Below are positions 1-8,955 of a stretch of 64,000 nt of DNA, piece after piece. The stretch spans positions 287,001-351,000 of the forward strand of contig NZ_LT965929.1 of NCBI RefSeq assembly GCF_900239935.1, read 5' to 3'. Below the pieces are notes generated by a model. The model worked only from the letters and a program-made list of their open reading frames with translations. It made no database searches and was not told where the DNA came from. A program made the translations under genes and the position numbers. Origin of the DNA: Pseudoalteromonas carrageenovora IAM 12662. Its GTDB lineage: Bacteria; Pseudomonadota; Gammaproteobacteria; Enterobacterales; Alteromonadaceae. Position 1 is the first letter of the stretch; the number at the start of each line of letters is the position of its first letter.

Positions 1-5
1 AGGTT

Positions 6-788
6 ATGGCTAATTTGCCCCAAAACATTAACCTAGCGTTTATTAACGCTTTAATGAATGAGCCCACCTTACAAAGCCTAACTAAATTAATTATTTATAA
101 AGTGTTATTACAACAACATAGCTTTAATTTAATCGCTTATATTGATTTAAAAACGCTGGGCTTTGCATTAACCACTAATCAAGAGTCGCTTGAGAATTTA
201 CAGCCAACGTTGGATAAAAATTTTTTAGTAAGCAGCCAAACAAAAAATACCGATGTAATAAATACGTTTAAACACCTGTGCAATGCTGGGCTTATTAACT
301 CTCCGTTAATGTCGCTTTTTTTATTATCACTAAGTTGGGAACAGGTAAATGTAGTTGGCAACTATGCAAGTAACACTTTAACGGTTGATCAAACTATGCA
401 GGTTTTACTGCAAAGTAACTTTGCAAAACTTATTCCTTTAGCTAGTACCTCTTTAAATAAAGTTGAAGACCCTAGTGCCATTATTGCTTTAATAAGGCGC
501 TTGCTTGGCGATAAGCTTGACTTATTGGTGAGCTTTGAAACGCAGTTACAAGCGTGGCAGGGCGATGAGCTATCGTGCAGTGAATTTAAGCGTCAGTTAC
601 AAGCTAACTGGCCCAAGTTTGAAGGCGAGCTTTCATCTTCGCGCTTAATAGCTGGGAAGGCATTAAATACTAAGTTAAATGCGATAGAAATATCTGCTAT
701 GGATAGCTATAGCCAAGCTGTATTTAATTTATATAGCTACTACCAGCACGTTACTACTAAGCAGTTAACTGCGGAGGCCGTGCTGTGA
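6..788 (+). CDS. Hypothetical protein upstream of RHS toxin
   Basis: A 260-residue protein with no signal peptide or membrane segment and mostly helical-looking sequence. I do not recognise the family. An AGG just before the ATG at position 6 could be its ribosome site, but the gene lies at the window edge, so an upstream start cannot be excluded. Its stop overlaps the GTG start of the next gene by 4 bases, and that gene overlaps the RHS gene by 1 base, so the three are almost certainly one transcript and translationally coupled. From context I infer an accessory, chaperone or loading role for the RHS effector; no motif proves this. Confidence 0.75.
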   Translation: MANLPQNINLAFINALMNEPTLQSLTKLIIYKVLLQQHSFNLIAYIDLKTLGFALTTNQESLENLQPTLDKNFLVSSQTKNTDVINTFKHLCNAGLINSPLMSLFLLSLSWEQVNVVGNYASNTLTVDQTMQVLLQSNFAKLIPLASTSLNKVEDPSAIIALIRRLLGDKLDLLVSFETQLQAWQGDELSCSEFKRQLQANWPKFEGELSSSRLIAGKALNTKLNAIEISAMDSYSQAVFNLYSYYQHVTTKQLTAEAVL

Positions 789-1636
789 GTGCTTTTAATA
801 TTAATATGGAGTGCTTTTCAGCGCCATTTTCACAAGACATAGATGAGCTTTTATACGGCGAAAACCCAGCATCAAAAGAGTTTAAAGAATGGCAATCTTG
901 GAATGCTTGCATATACGATTGCATATTAAAAGCAAAAGAGTTATTTGCAAAAGTTGAAGACCTACAAGCGCCTTTAGTTTGGCTGCTTCCTGCGCTTGAG
1001 TATCAAGGTGAGCTTAAGCAACTTTTGGCAAATAGTTTAAAGCAGCTATTTCCACAGCATGTAAATCATATTTTGTTTTATGGTGCTACGGGCGCTAATG
1101 CAATGGTTGAACTTGTACAAAAAAATCAGTGGAAAAAGGTTAACGTACTTGCAGTAGACGCAACATACAAAGCAAATAGTAACAGTGAATATATTTATCA
1201 AGGTGTTGGTGGTGCATTTACAACGGTTACAGCAGGTACAACGGGTTGGATGCAACAAAGCCACGAACTAGCTCCATCTGTAGATTTTATAAAGCATAAC
1301 CAGTTAAGTGGGATGTTTTCTAACATTGCGCTTAATAGTAAAAAACAAATAGATTTTATATGTGCGCCAGGTAATGGCGTAAACCACGAAAGCGATGTGT
1401 GGTTAACTAATTTAGAATTGCTCAGTAGCTTAATTAATGAGCATACACATTATGAATTACCTAATTACAAATTAGGTAAAATTGGTGCGCTTGAAGGACT
1501 TGTCAATTTATATCAATTGACCTCAAGCCCGGCTATTGTAAATCACTTTAAACACGCTTTAGTGATTTCTCAAGAACAATCAAAATATCAGGCCGCAGCA
1601 TCATACTTATGGATAAGTGAGGAAGTACACAACTAA
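785..1636 (+). CDS. Thiolase/ketosynthase-like protein of RHS operon
   Basis: A 283-residue cytosolic protein with a GTG start inside the stop of the upstream gene. The second half recalls the C-terminal lobe of beta-ketoacyl synthases. CAPGNGV followed by an acidic stretch sits where synthases have HGTGT, and KLGKIGALEGLVNLYQL resembles the GHTxGAAG segment. A final strand comes near ALVISQEQ. The active-site cysteine and the two histidines of true synthases are not evident, so it is probably a non-catalytic thiolase-fold protein. Thiolase-like proteins are known in T6SS effector/PAAR loci beside loading adaptors, and I infer such a role here. The alternative is a simple hypothetical protein. 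Confidence 0.6.
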   Translation: MSAFNINMECFSAPFSQDIDELLYGENPASKEFKEWQSWNACIYDCILKAKELFAKVEDLQAPLVWLLPALEYQGELKQLLANSLKQLFPQHVNHILFYGATGANAMVELVQKNQWKKVNVLAVDATYKANSNSEYIYQGVGGAFTTVTAGTTGWMQQSHELAPSVDFIKHNQLSGMFSNIALNSKKQIDFICAPGNGVNHESDVWLTNLELLSSLINEHTHYELPNYKLGKIGALEGLVNLYQLTSSPAIVNHFKHALVISQEQSKYQAAASYLWISEEVHN

Positions 1637-4600
1637 TGCAAAGTAATACGGTTGTTTTACAAGGAACGAGTTACCCCATTTGCCTAGTTGCTGGCAAAGG
1701 CCAAACGCCGTCAGGTTATGCGCCAACTGTGGCAAACACCCCAGAAACGGCTAAACAACAAATAGCTCAAATTGGTGGTGCGTTAACCAGTGATGCGGCC
1801 AAACGCCTCGACGTAATTAACTTATTAAACAGTGCGGGTGTTGGTTGCCCACGCAGCGCATCAGCTCGCGAAACCGCAAGCGTACTTACCCAAGCCTTAG
1901 TAAGTGGCGCAGTAACGTGTTTCCACCAAAAAGCAAAGTCGGCCATTCAAGTAAGCGATAATACTAATAGTGGCTCAGCGAGCAAAAAGTCGAGCAATAA
2001 ATCAAGCTCAACCGCATCAGGTAAAAGCGCATCGCAAGCACCCGCTAAAAATACGGGTGGTGCAAGTAATAACACCGCAAGTGAAGAGCCCATTACAAAT
2101 CAAGAGTGCCGCTCAGATCCGGTTTCAATGCTATCGGGTGAAGAAATACTGCCGCTAATTGATTTTACTTTAGCAGGCAGTCGCCAATTAGTGTGGCGAC
2201 GTTTGTATCGCTCATCTCATGCTGATGTATGCACAACAATGGGTAATGGTTGGCGCCATGACTTTATGGCAAGCCTTACAGAGCATTATTTGCCGCCGCC
2301 AAAAGTGGGCCCTAAGCAAAAAGGCACTTACTGGTTAGAGTACCAAGACGAGCACGGCGCTAAACATAAATTTGAAAAGGTGAAACCTGGCCAATCAAGC
2401 TATCAGTTAAGTAGTAACCTTGCGCTACATTACCAAACAAATGGTAAGCAAGTACTTGTAACACCAGATGACCAACACCTTACGTTTAAACCAGGCGAAA
2501 GCGCGTGGCTGCTTGAAAAAATAATTAACGAAAAAGGTCAAAGCATCGCGTTTTATTACGATGCTAAAGAGCGCCTACACCGTATAGAAGTAAACAAAGT
2601 GCGCGGCTGTATTATTAGCTACAACGCGCAAGGTTTGTTAAGCAAAATAGCAGCGTACTGTACCGATAAAAACAACAAGCAGCAATTGCTATCGCCATTA
2701 CTTGCAAGCTATGAGTACGACGAAAACAAAAACCTTGTTCAGTCTACTAATCAGCAAAATGAAACTGAGCGCTACGCCTATAATGCCGCTAACTTATTAA
2801 CAAAGCGTACACGAGCCAGTGGCTTTAGCCATCATTTTGAGTGGGATAGCTACTCACCCAGCGCTAAATGTATAAAGCAGTGGGGCGATAACAATACCTA
2901 TACCTACCAGTTTGAATATAACTTAGAGGCTGGTGAAACAACCTGTATAGACTCTCGAGGCCACAAAGAGCACTTTGTACATAACGCACAAGGTAAATTG
3001 GTAAAACATACCGACCCTAACGGCAACGTTTGGCAATATACATACAATGCGCAAGGCCAAAAGCTCAGTGAAATTAAGCCCGATAGCAGCACAATGCGCT
3101 ATAGCTACACACCTTATGGCCAATTAGAAACAATAACGCAGCCAGATGGTAGCCAAACCCATTTTGCTTACAACCAACTTGGGCAACGTGTACTAACTAC
3201 CTTACCTGATGGCCAAACCATTACGCGTAAATACAGCGTGGCTGGCTTATTACAAAGCGAAACCTTTGGTGATGGCCGCACCACATTATACAGCTACGAT
3301 AAGCTCGGCCAGTTAACCCAGCATATTAATAAAAACGGCCAAATCACCAAGTTTATTTGGAACGAGCAAGGCGAGCTGTTAGCCAAACACCATAACGATG
3401 AGTTAATACGTTACAGCTACGACAATTTAGGCCGCGTAAATGCCACACTGAATAACGCAGGCTTACTCACCCAATATAAATACAATGAGCACGGCCAGCT
3501 TACACAAACAATTGCCTTTGATGAAAACGAGCCTGAAAATAAGCAGCATCAATACTTTAGCTACGACGAAGCAGGGCGATTAATTAGCTCGCAAAACAGC
3601 AAAGGCGACACCACCGAGCAACACTTTGAAGGGCTAAGCCAACCGCATTGTGTTATTCAGCCCGATGGCAGCGCACTGCATTTAACGTACGACAAAGAGC
3701 GCAACTTAACAGCCATCGAGCGAAGCGACGGCCACGTATACCGCATAAGTTACGACGCGAACGAAAACCCAACACAAATAACCGGGTTTGATGGCACGCT
3801 ACAGCAATATAAATACGATGCCTGTAACCGCTTAGCCTCAGTAACGCAAAGCAACAAACGCCACGTAAAAATAGAGCGCGACAGCTTAGGCCGTGTAACT
3901 GCGCAGCATGCAAGCCTTGCAAGCGACTCACATATCATTAATAACGCCAATTACTACAGCTATAACCTGCAAGGTAAAATTACTCGTGCACATAATGCGC
4001 AATCAACACTTAAGCAACGCTTTGATAAAGGCGGCAGGCTATTGTGCGCCGAGCAAGTTAATAACCAGCAACAAGCGCATACCCTAGAGTACAGCTACGA
4101 TGAATACGGCAGAAGGCAAACCCTTACCCTGCCAGATTCAACCACGCTTAAATACAGCTACAATAAGTTTGGCCAGCTAAGCGGCATTAACTTACTGCAA
4201 ACCAACAGCAAAGAGGCTGAACTTGCACAGCCGCTCGTAACATTAAGATACGACCGCCAAGGTAATATTAAAACCCAGCAGTTTGGTAACAGCATAACCC
4301 TTACTCAACAGTTTGATGTATTCAACCGTTTAACGCAGCAACAGCTTACACACCCAGCGCAAACATTATTTGATACCTGTACGTACAATTACGACAGCGT
4401 AAACCAGCTTATTGCCCGTAAAAACGAAGGCGTAAGCAGCCAAAATATCAATTTTGAATACAACAGCCTCGGGCAGTTAATACAACAAACATTGGCAAGC
4501 TCACGTGCTGATACAACCACACACTACCAGTGGGATAGCTTTGGTAACCCGCAAAGTCAGACTGTTCAATCAAACACAAGCGATGCAGACCTTATAGATA

Positions 4601-6525
4601 TAGGCGAGCAGGGTATAGAACATGATACTGCCAGTAACGAGCATACAGCCAGTTCTTCTATTGATTTAACACGCGCCACGCATAGCGAATACAATGAGTT
4701 AGCGCTAAATAGTAGTGAAAGTAGTAGTGAAAGTAGTAGTGAAAGTAGTAGTGAAAGTAGTAGTGAAAGTAGTAGCAACGTTGACTCAGTAGCAAACAAT
4801 GAAAGTACGAACAACACCACAATAAACAGTGCCACCGACGCCGACCGCCTAACACAATTTGGCGACAGCGACTTTTACTACGACGATTTTGGTAACCAAA
4901 TACGCGAAACCGGCAAAGGCATTAAAACCCGTCGTGAATACAACGCGTTTAATCAGTTAAGCTGTTTTAACAATAACGGCACGCTCACGCAATACGACTA
5001 CGACCCACTCGGTCGTCGTATTGCCAAGCACACCGAGCACGGTAAAATTGATTACATTTGGGATAACGACCAGTTAATCGGCGAATGCCAGCACGGTGAA
5101 TATACTTGGTATATCAACCTACCAAATCAATTTCACCCAGTAGCGCTTATTAAAAAAGGCGAGGTGTACTACTACCACCTAGACCAACTTAACACCCCGC
5201 GCTTTGTAACCAACAACAAAGCAGAAGTCGTATGGGAAAACCAAGCCGATGTGTATGGTTATGAAGAGCCAGAAGCCGAGCCTGACACTAATAAAGAAAA
5301 CGCCTTCACTCAGCCAATTCGCTTTCAAGGGCAATATTTAGATGAAGAGAGCGGCCTACATTACAACCGCTACCGCTATTACAGCCCCAAACAGCAACGC
5401 TTTATAAATCAAGACCCGATTGGTCTAGTGGGTGGGATAAACCACTATCAATATGCGCCGAATCCGGTGAATTGGGTAGATCCGTTTGGGTTGAGTTGTA
5501 AGGAAGGGACTCCTACGGACAATCTAGTTCCTGTAATAGGTGCGTCTGGTGAAATAGTTGAACATATATCGCGTGATACTAAATTAGTCAGATTCGAAAG
5601 TCCTCTAGAAAGTACGCCGATGACACCGCATGAATCACCGTTTTTTGACGTTTCAAAGGCTATGGAATATGGTTTAAAGCCTGATTACTATCAAGCTTTA
5701 TTTGCGGCTTCGGAACCAAACCTTGACGAGCTAACAAAGTTGAGGAAGAAGCAAGGGTATTTTGATGATGATGTAGAGCTAAAACAAGCAACTGTAGGTG
5801 AGTTGTTAGATAAAAATCCTGATGCAAAAGTGTTATCTGATTTTAGATTTAACGGCTCTGTTTTAGGTAAAAAATCTGGGGGTTATATTGTAGTCACAAA
5901 TAATCAACCAGAAAAACCAAAAGAGCCAGAAAAATCTAAAAAACTCAACTTTAAAAAGCCAAAAGCTGAGAGTGAAAAGGTAGATAAGCCAGTTGTAAAA
6001 ATTTTGGCTGGAAGTGCATCAGATAAACCAAGAGGAAGAGGTAGTTGGGCGAAAGAACTTGAAAATCCGGAACCTAATACTATATACGAAGTTACTTCTA
6101 TTCATGATGGTCAACCTGCAACTTATACTTATGAAACAGATGAGCAAGGACGTACAATAAGAGTCAAAGGAAAGCTTGTAAAGTCAGCGATTAAAGATCA
6201 AAAAACAAGGGATAAAAAACATCGCAGTGCGAAACAGAGCAGCTATGGCGGTGATGACCCTAACTATGATGGCGGGCATTTAATTGGTACTCTATTTCAA
6301 GGCCCTGCAGAAAAAATAAACTTAGTACCTCAACTAAAAGACCAAAATCGTTACGGCGAATGGCGAGAGATGGAAAAGAACTGGGCTAAAGAATTGGATA
6401 AAGACAATAAAGTTGAAATTGAGGTATTGATTGAGTATGACAGCGATAAAAGTACCCCTAAGGTTATAAGTGCATTTACAAAAGTAGAAAATAGTAGCCC
6501 TGAGCTAAAAGTTTTTCCAAATTAA
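1636..6525 (+). CDS. RHS polymorphic toxin, C-terminal DNA/RNA non-specific nuclease
   Basis: A 1629-residue RHS effector. Residues 1-105 form an N-terminal leader domain of unknown type. A Ser/Ala/Lys/Asn-rich linker follows (about 110-155), then the RHS entry motif DPVSMLSGEE near 160. Many YD repeats run from about 300 to 1000. A SSES tandem tract occupies about 1026-1046, and the core ends in RYYSP...DPIGL and DPFGL at 1282-1286. The variable tip (1287-1629) ends in an Endonuclea_NS_2-like domain with DGGH at 1545-1548 and the metal-site NLVPQ beginning at Asn1562, so it should degrade nucleic acid. RHS shells of this sort encapsulate and auto-cleave their tips, and delivery is probably by T6SS. 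No PAAR domain is obvious. The immunity gene follows 11 bases downstream. Confidence 0.9.
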   Translation: MQSNTVVLQGTSYPICLVAGKGQTPSGYAPTVANTPETAKQQIAQIGGALTSDAAKRLDVINLLNSAGVGCPRSASARETASVLTQALVSGAVTCFHQKAKSAIQVSDNTNSGSASKKSSNKSSSTASGKSASQAPAKNTGGASNNTASEEPITNQECRSDPVSMLSGEEILPLIDFTLAGSRQLVWRRLYRSSHADVCTTMGNGWRHDFMASLTEHYLPPPKVGPKQKGTYWLEYQDEHGAKHKFEKVKPGQSSYQLSSNLALHYQTNGKQVLVTPDDQHLTFKPGESAWLLEKIINEKGQSIAFYYDAKERLHRIEVNKVRGCIISYNAQGLLSKIAAYCTDKNNKQQLLSPLLASYEYDENKNLVQSTNQQNETERYAYNAANLLTKRTRASGFSHHFEWDSYSPSAKCIKQWGDNNTYTYQFEYNLEAGETTCIDSRGHKEHFVHNAQGKLVKHTDPNGNVWQYTYNAQGQKLSEIKPDSSTMRYSYTPYGQLETITQPDGSQTHFAYNQLGQRVLTTLPDGQTITRKYSVAGLLQSETFGDGRTTLYSYDKLGQLTQHINKNGQITKFIWNEQGELLAKHHNDELIRYSYDNLGRVNATLNNAGLLTQYKYNEHGQLTQTIAFDENEPENKQHQYFSYDEAGRLISSQNSKGDTTEQHFEGLSQPHCVIQPDGSALHLTYDKERNLTAIERSDGHVYRISYDANENPTQITGFDGTLQQYKYDACNRLASVTQSNKRHVKIERDSLGRVTAQHASLASDSHIINNANYYSYNLQGKITRAHNAQSTLKQRFDKGGRLLCAEQVNNQQQAHTLEYSYDEYGRRQTLTLPDSTTLKYSYNKFGQLSGINLLQTNSKEAELAQPLVTLRYDRQGNIKTQQFGNSITLTQQFDVFNRLTQQQLTHPAQTLFDTCTYNYDSVNQLIARKNEGVSSQNINFEYNSLGQLIQQTLASSRADTTTHYQWDSFGNPQSQTVQSNTSDADLIDIGEQGIEHDTASNEHTASSSIDLTRATHSEYNELALNSSESSSESSSESSSESSSESSSNVDSVANNESTNNTTINSATDADRLTQFGDSDFYYDDFGNQIRETGKGIKTRREYNAFNQLSCFNNNGTLTQYDYDPLGRRIAKHTEHGKIDYIWDNDQLIGECQHGEYTWYINLPNQFHPVALIKKGEVYYYHLDQLNTPRFVTNNKAEVVWENQADVYGYEEPEAEPDTNKENAFTQPIRFQGQYLDEESGLHYNRYRYYSPKQQRFINQDPIGLVGGINHYQYAPNPVNWVDPFGLSCKEGTPTDNLVPVIGASGEIVEHISRDTKLVRFESPLESTPMTPHESPFFDVSKAMEYGLKPDYYQALFAASEPNLDELTKLRKKQGYFDDDVELKQATVGELLDKNPDAKVLSDFRFNGSVLGKKSGGYIVVTNNQPEKPKEPEKSKKLNFKKPKAESEKVDKPVVKILAGSASDKPRGRGSWAKELENPEPNTIYEVTSIHDGQPATYTYETDEQGRTIRVKGKLVKSAIKDQKTRDKKHRSAKQSSYGGDDPNYDGGHLIGTLFQGPAEKINLVPQLKDQNRYGEWREMEKNWAKELDKDNKVEIEVLIEYDSDKSTPKVISAFTKVENSSPELKVFPN
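4711..4770 (+). repeat. Five tandem 12-bp repeats in RHS gene
   Basis: Five perfect copies of AGTAGTGAAAGT, each encoding SSES, followed by a partial copy. They lie in the RHS gene between YD-repeat blocks. The unit is a multiple of three, so slippage would change linker length without shifting the frame. Confidence 0.95.
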
Positions 6526-6536
6526 TAGGTAGATAC

Positions 6537-7292
6537 ATGTTTAAAGATATAGATGAGATTTATAATTATATTGGACAATCAATGTTCAATGTACTTCCCG
6601 ATGAATGGAGCAAGGCACAAAACTATGTGTTATTAGACAATCATGCATTGGGAATAATGAGCTTTATTAATCAATATCAAGTTAGTAATATTTCTTCGGT
6701 TTATGATTTCAGATTTGATAACAAGGATATTCTCAATATCATCACAGCATATAAAGAGTTATTTGAGATTATGCAAAAGAATGAAAATGATGTGCCTTGG
6801 AATAAAGCGCGTTTTGAAATGACATCCGAAGGCGACTTCTCAATTGACTTTAAATATGATGAAGATTTCGCGTGGTACAAATCACTCGACATCGATAGTC
6901 AAGAATATGACGATCTTGATATAGACGTTATAAATCAAATAAAGTCATGGGAAGGCTTGCCTGAAAGTTACCCTAGGTATTGGGCAAAAACGCTATTAGT
7001 GCTTCCAAATATTGATTCGTTAACGAGAGCAGATGTTTCTGCATTTACTTTAAAACATAATAACTCAGCATTGTTGAAAGAGCACTGGCAAGATAAGTAC
7101 TCCGATAATGCAATGCGCTTATGGGAAGGGGTCAAGCAAGCATATAAAAATAAAGCGGAAAGCATATACAGTATAGAAGAATTAATATTTGTCCTTAATT
7201 ATGACTTTGCTGTTATGCCTTATCAAAACTCTGAGGAAGATGATTTAGGGTTTTATAAATGGATATTTATAGAAATTTCAAAACTAAGTTAA
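6537..7292 (+). CDS. YezG-type (DUF600) immunity protein
   Basis: A 251-residue acidic cytosolic protein directly after the nuclease-tipped RHS gene. Residues 1-135 match the YezG/DUF600 pattern: an early YIGQSMFNVLPDEW segment and the hallmark FSIDFKYDED near residue 105. In Bacillus, YezG neutralises YeeF, whose tip is also a non-specific nuclease, so toxin and antitoxin families agree. The last ~115 residues are an extension that I do not recognise. It should act in the cytoplasm by binding the nuclease tip of sibling toxins. The start has an AGG seven bases upstream of the ATG. Confidence 0.8.
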   Translation: MFKDIDEIYNYIGQSMFNVLPDEWSKAQNYVLLDNHALGIMSFINQYQVSNISSVYDFRFDNKDILNIITAYKELFEIMQKNENDVPWNKARFEMTSEGDFSIDFKYDEDFAWYKSLDIDSQEYDDLDIDVINQIKSWEGLPESYPRYWAKTLLVLPNIDSLTRADVSAFTLKHNNSALLKEHWQDKYSDNAMRLWEGVKQAYKNKAESIYSIEELIFVLNYDFAVMPYQNSEEDDLGFYKWIFIEISKLS

Positions 7293-7341
7293 AAATATTT
7301 TAGTTTTTCATATTTTATGTATAAAAATTTAAATAATAAAG

Positions 7342-7365
7342 ACACCCACCTTTAATGATGGGTGT
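7342..7365 (+). terminator. Hairpin after RHS/immunity pair
   Basis: ACACCCA pairs with TGGGTGT across a 10-base loop. Only a short, broken T run follows, so termination is possible but not certain. Confidence 0.4.
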
Positions 7366-7422
7366 TCACTTACCGCTGACAAAATGCATCCAAAAGAGGT
7401 AACGTTAAAAGTGGACTTTTCG

Positions 7423-8055
7423 ATGTCATTAATAAGAATAGTACAATCGGTTGGATTGAGTGGCTTTAATAGTTTAACTGATGTAGAAGCGGTACAAACT
7501 GTGCTAAATAAATCACAAAGGCTTATCTCGCTTACACAAGCTTTAATTTGTGTTTTATTACTTTCGGTAAGTCATACCGCTTTCGCGTCAGAATGCTTAA
7601 ATATAAAAGTAACTAAGCCTATAAAAGTTGATGACAAAACAGGGCTATTGCAGTCATTGAAGTATGAGCAAGTTAAATTACTCCACAAAGATAAGTCAGG
7701 TATTTGCTTGCCTACGAGGGATACTTACATCTTGTCTTTTAGTGAAGGGATCCCTTTTATTGTCACTCGATTAAAAGGTCATACGCCAGAAATAACATTG
7801 CTCGAAAAAGACAAAAATTATTATGCATTAATAAAGTTTTATGCAGGTAACAAATTGCAAATACTAAAGGGATATCAAGTCATCAACTCAGAGCTATACG
7901 CACTCCCTAATTTTACTTTAAGTAGTAATGTAAGCAATATTAGTATTGATGAAGGTGTTATTAGCGTAAAGAATACTAAGCTAGTTGAAGAGCACTCAAT
8001 TGATTCAGTTACACTTTACAACTTTGATTTATCAGGTGTATCAGTTAGGCATTAA
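7423..8055 (+). CDS. Secreted hypothetical protein with effector-like N-terminal relic
   Basis: The reading frame is open from an ATG at 7384. The ATG at 7423 has a GGAC a few bases upstream. The first ~30 residues from 7423 (SVGLSGFNSLTDVEAVQTVLN) resemble the opening SVGxxGxNxxxDVxxVQxLLN of T6SS peptidoglycan-binding effectors. They run straight into a textbook signal peptide, ISLTQALICVLLLSV...AFA. A GTG at 7501 would start a clean secreted protein with MLNKSQRLIS before the hydrophobic core, so the mature gene may begin there. The exported part (about 160 residues, cysteines near the start and middle) is of unknown family. Its position suggests a periplasmic immunity protein whose cognate effector has been lost down to its 5' end. 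Confidence 0.6.
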   Translation: MSLIRIVQSVGLSGFNSLTDVEAVQTVLNKSQRLISLTQALICVLLLSVSHTAFASECLNIKVTKPIKVDDKTGLLQSLKYEQVKLLHKDKSGICLPTRDTYILSFSEGIPFIVTRLKGHTPEITLLEKDKNYYALIKFYAGNKLQILKGYQVINSELYALPNFTLSSNVSNISIDEGVISVKNTKLVEEHSIDSVTLYNFDLSGVSVRH

Positions 8056-8109
8056 GTAATGTATTTACTAAATAACTATAATATTGAATTGCCAAGGGTA
8101 TTTAGAAGC

Positions 8110-8544
8110 ATGATAAAAAGTAACCTTGGTAAGTTTTTGCTGATTATTCCTGTATTTTTTATTGCACCGTGTAATGGAGCTCAAGGTACTTCGCAAGTTA
8201 TATTTAAATGTAATGCGGATGTACCTACACCTATTGAGCTGGTTATTAACAAAGTAGGGAATAAATTTCACTTAGATAAATTCATTATAAATGCAGCCAC
8301 AGTTATTGATTCAGCAGACTTTAAAGCGGTAGAAAAATCGAGCTATCATCGCTCTTTAGTTACTGAGTACAGTTTGGCTTTTAGTGAAGGAAAAAGAGAA
8401 GTTATAGTGAGTGATTACTATAGCGAAGAGTTTGATACAGTAACAAAGGAAAAAACAGTCACACTACAAAAGAATGATATAAAGAAATACTGGACTTGTG
8501 ACAGTACTGCTATTAGTAAATTAGCTTCTATTGATGATTTTTAG
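8110..8544 (+). CDS. Secreted hypothetical protein
   Basis: About 144 residues from the ATG at 8110, chosen because it starts a good signal peptide (MIKSNLGKFLLIIPVFFIAP, then a small-residue cleavage site) and has AAGGG eleven bases upstream. An earlier ATG at 8059 would add 17 polar residues before it. The mature part is beta-rich with two cysteines that could pair. The family is not recognised. It sits 55 bases after one secreted protein and overlaps the next by 11 bases, so it belongs to a small operon of exported proteins in a toxin/immunity island. A periplasmic immunity role is inference only. Confidence 0.65.
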   Translation: MIKSNLGKFLLIIPVFFIAPCNGAQGTSQVIFKCNADVPTPIELVINKVGNKFHLDKFIINAATVIDSADFKAVEKSSYHRSLVTEYSLAFSEGKREVIVSDYYSEEFDTVTKEKTVTLQKNDIKKYWTCDSTAISKLASIDDF

Positions 8545-8908
8545 CCAATTAAAAGCGCTGATCGCGCACACTATTTTATTAAGCTTTAGTTTTTGTACTA
8601 ATGCTCAACATACTGATTTATTAGAGCTTGATGGTTTCCAAAGGCATGTTTTTATTGCTGATATAATTACAACCTATAAAGGGTTAATTCATAAACAAAT
8701 CTCTTATGAGATGTTTGTTGAGAGTGGCGAAGATGTAATGTTTAACTCGGCACCTATTTACTTAGCACTTTGTAAGAATTTAAGCGGGTCCTATTATTGG
8801 CCTGGTACGGGCTCAGAGTTTAAACCTACACCTGTTATTGATGCTTGGATAAATGAAAATAGAGATTCCCTTAAACTAGCACGCACACATGCAGGTTGCT
8901 GTGACTAG
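8534..8908 (+). CDS. Small secreted hypothetical protein
   Basis: 124 residues from the ATG at 8534, inside the end of the upstream gene. A TTG three bases earlier is possible. MIFSQLKALIAHTILLSFSF...NAQ is a signal peptide. The mature domain has four cysteines, including a C-terminal GCCD ending, so disulfides are likely. The family is not recognised. The overlap of 11 bases suggests coupling with the upstream secreted protein. Confidence 0.65.
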   Translation: MIFSQLKALIAHTILLSFSFCTNAQHTDLLELDGFQRHVFIADIITTYKGLIHKQISYEMFVESGEDVMFNSAPIYLALCKNLSGSYYWPGTGSEFKPTPVIDAWINENRDSLKLARTHAGCCD

Positions 8909-8955
8909 CTTGGGTTTTTGAATAATATTAAGAATATTAAACATAAGGAAATACA

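Noticed and set aside
4566..4855. Leu/Ser/Tyr-repeat frames on the minus strand
   Set aside because: They are antisense readings of the SSES repeat and YD repeats of the RHS gene and have no ribosome site.
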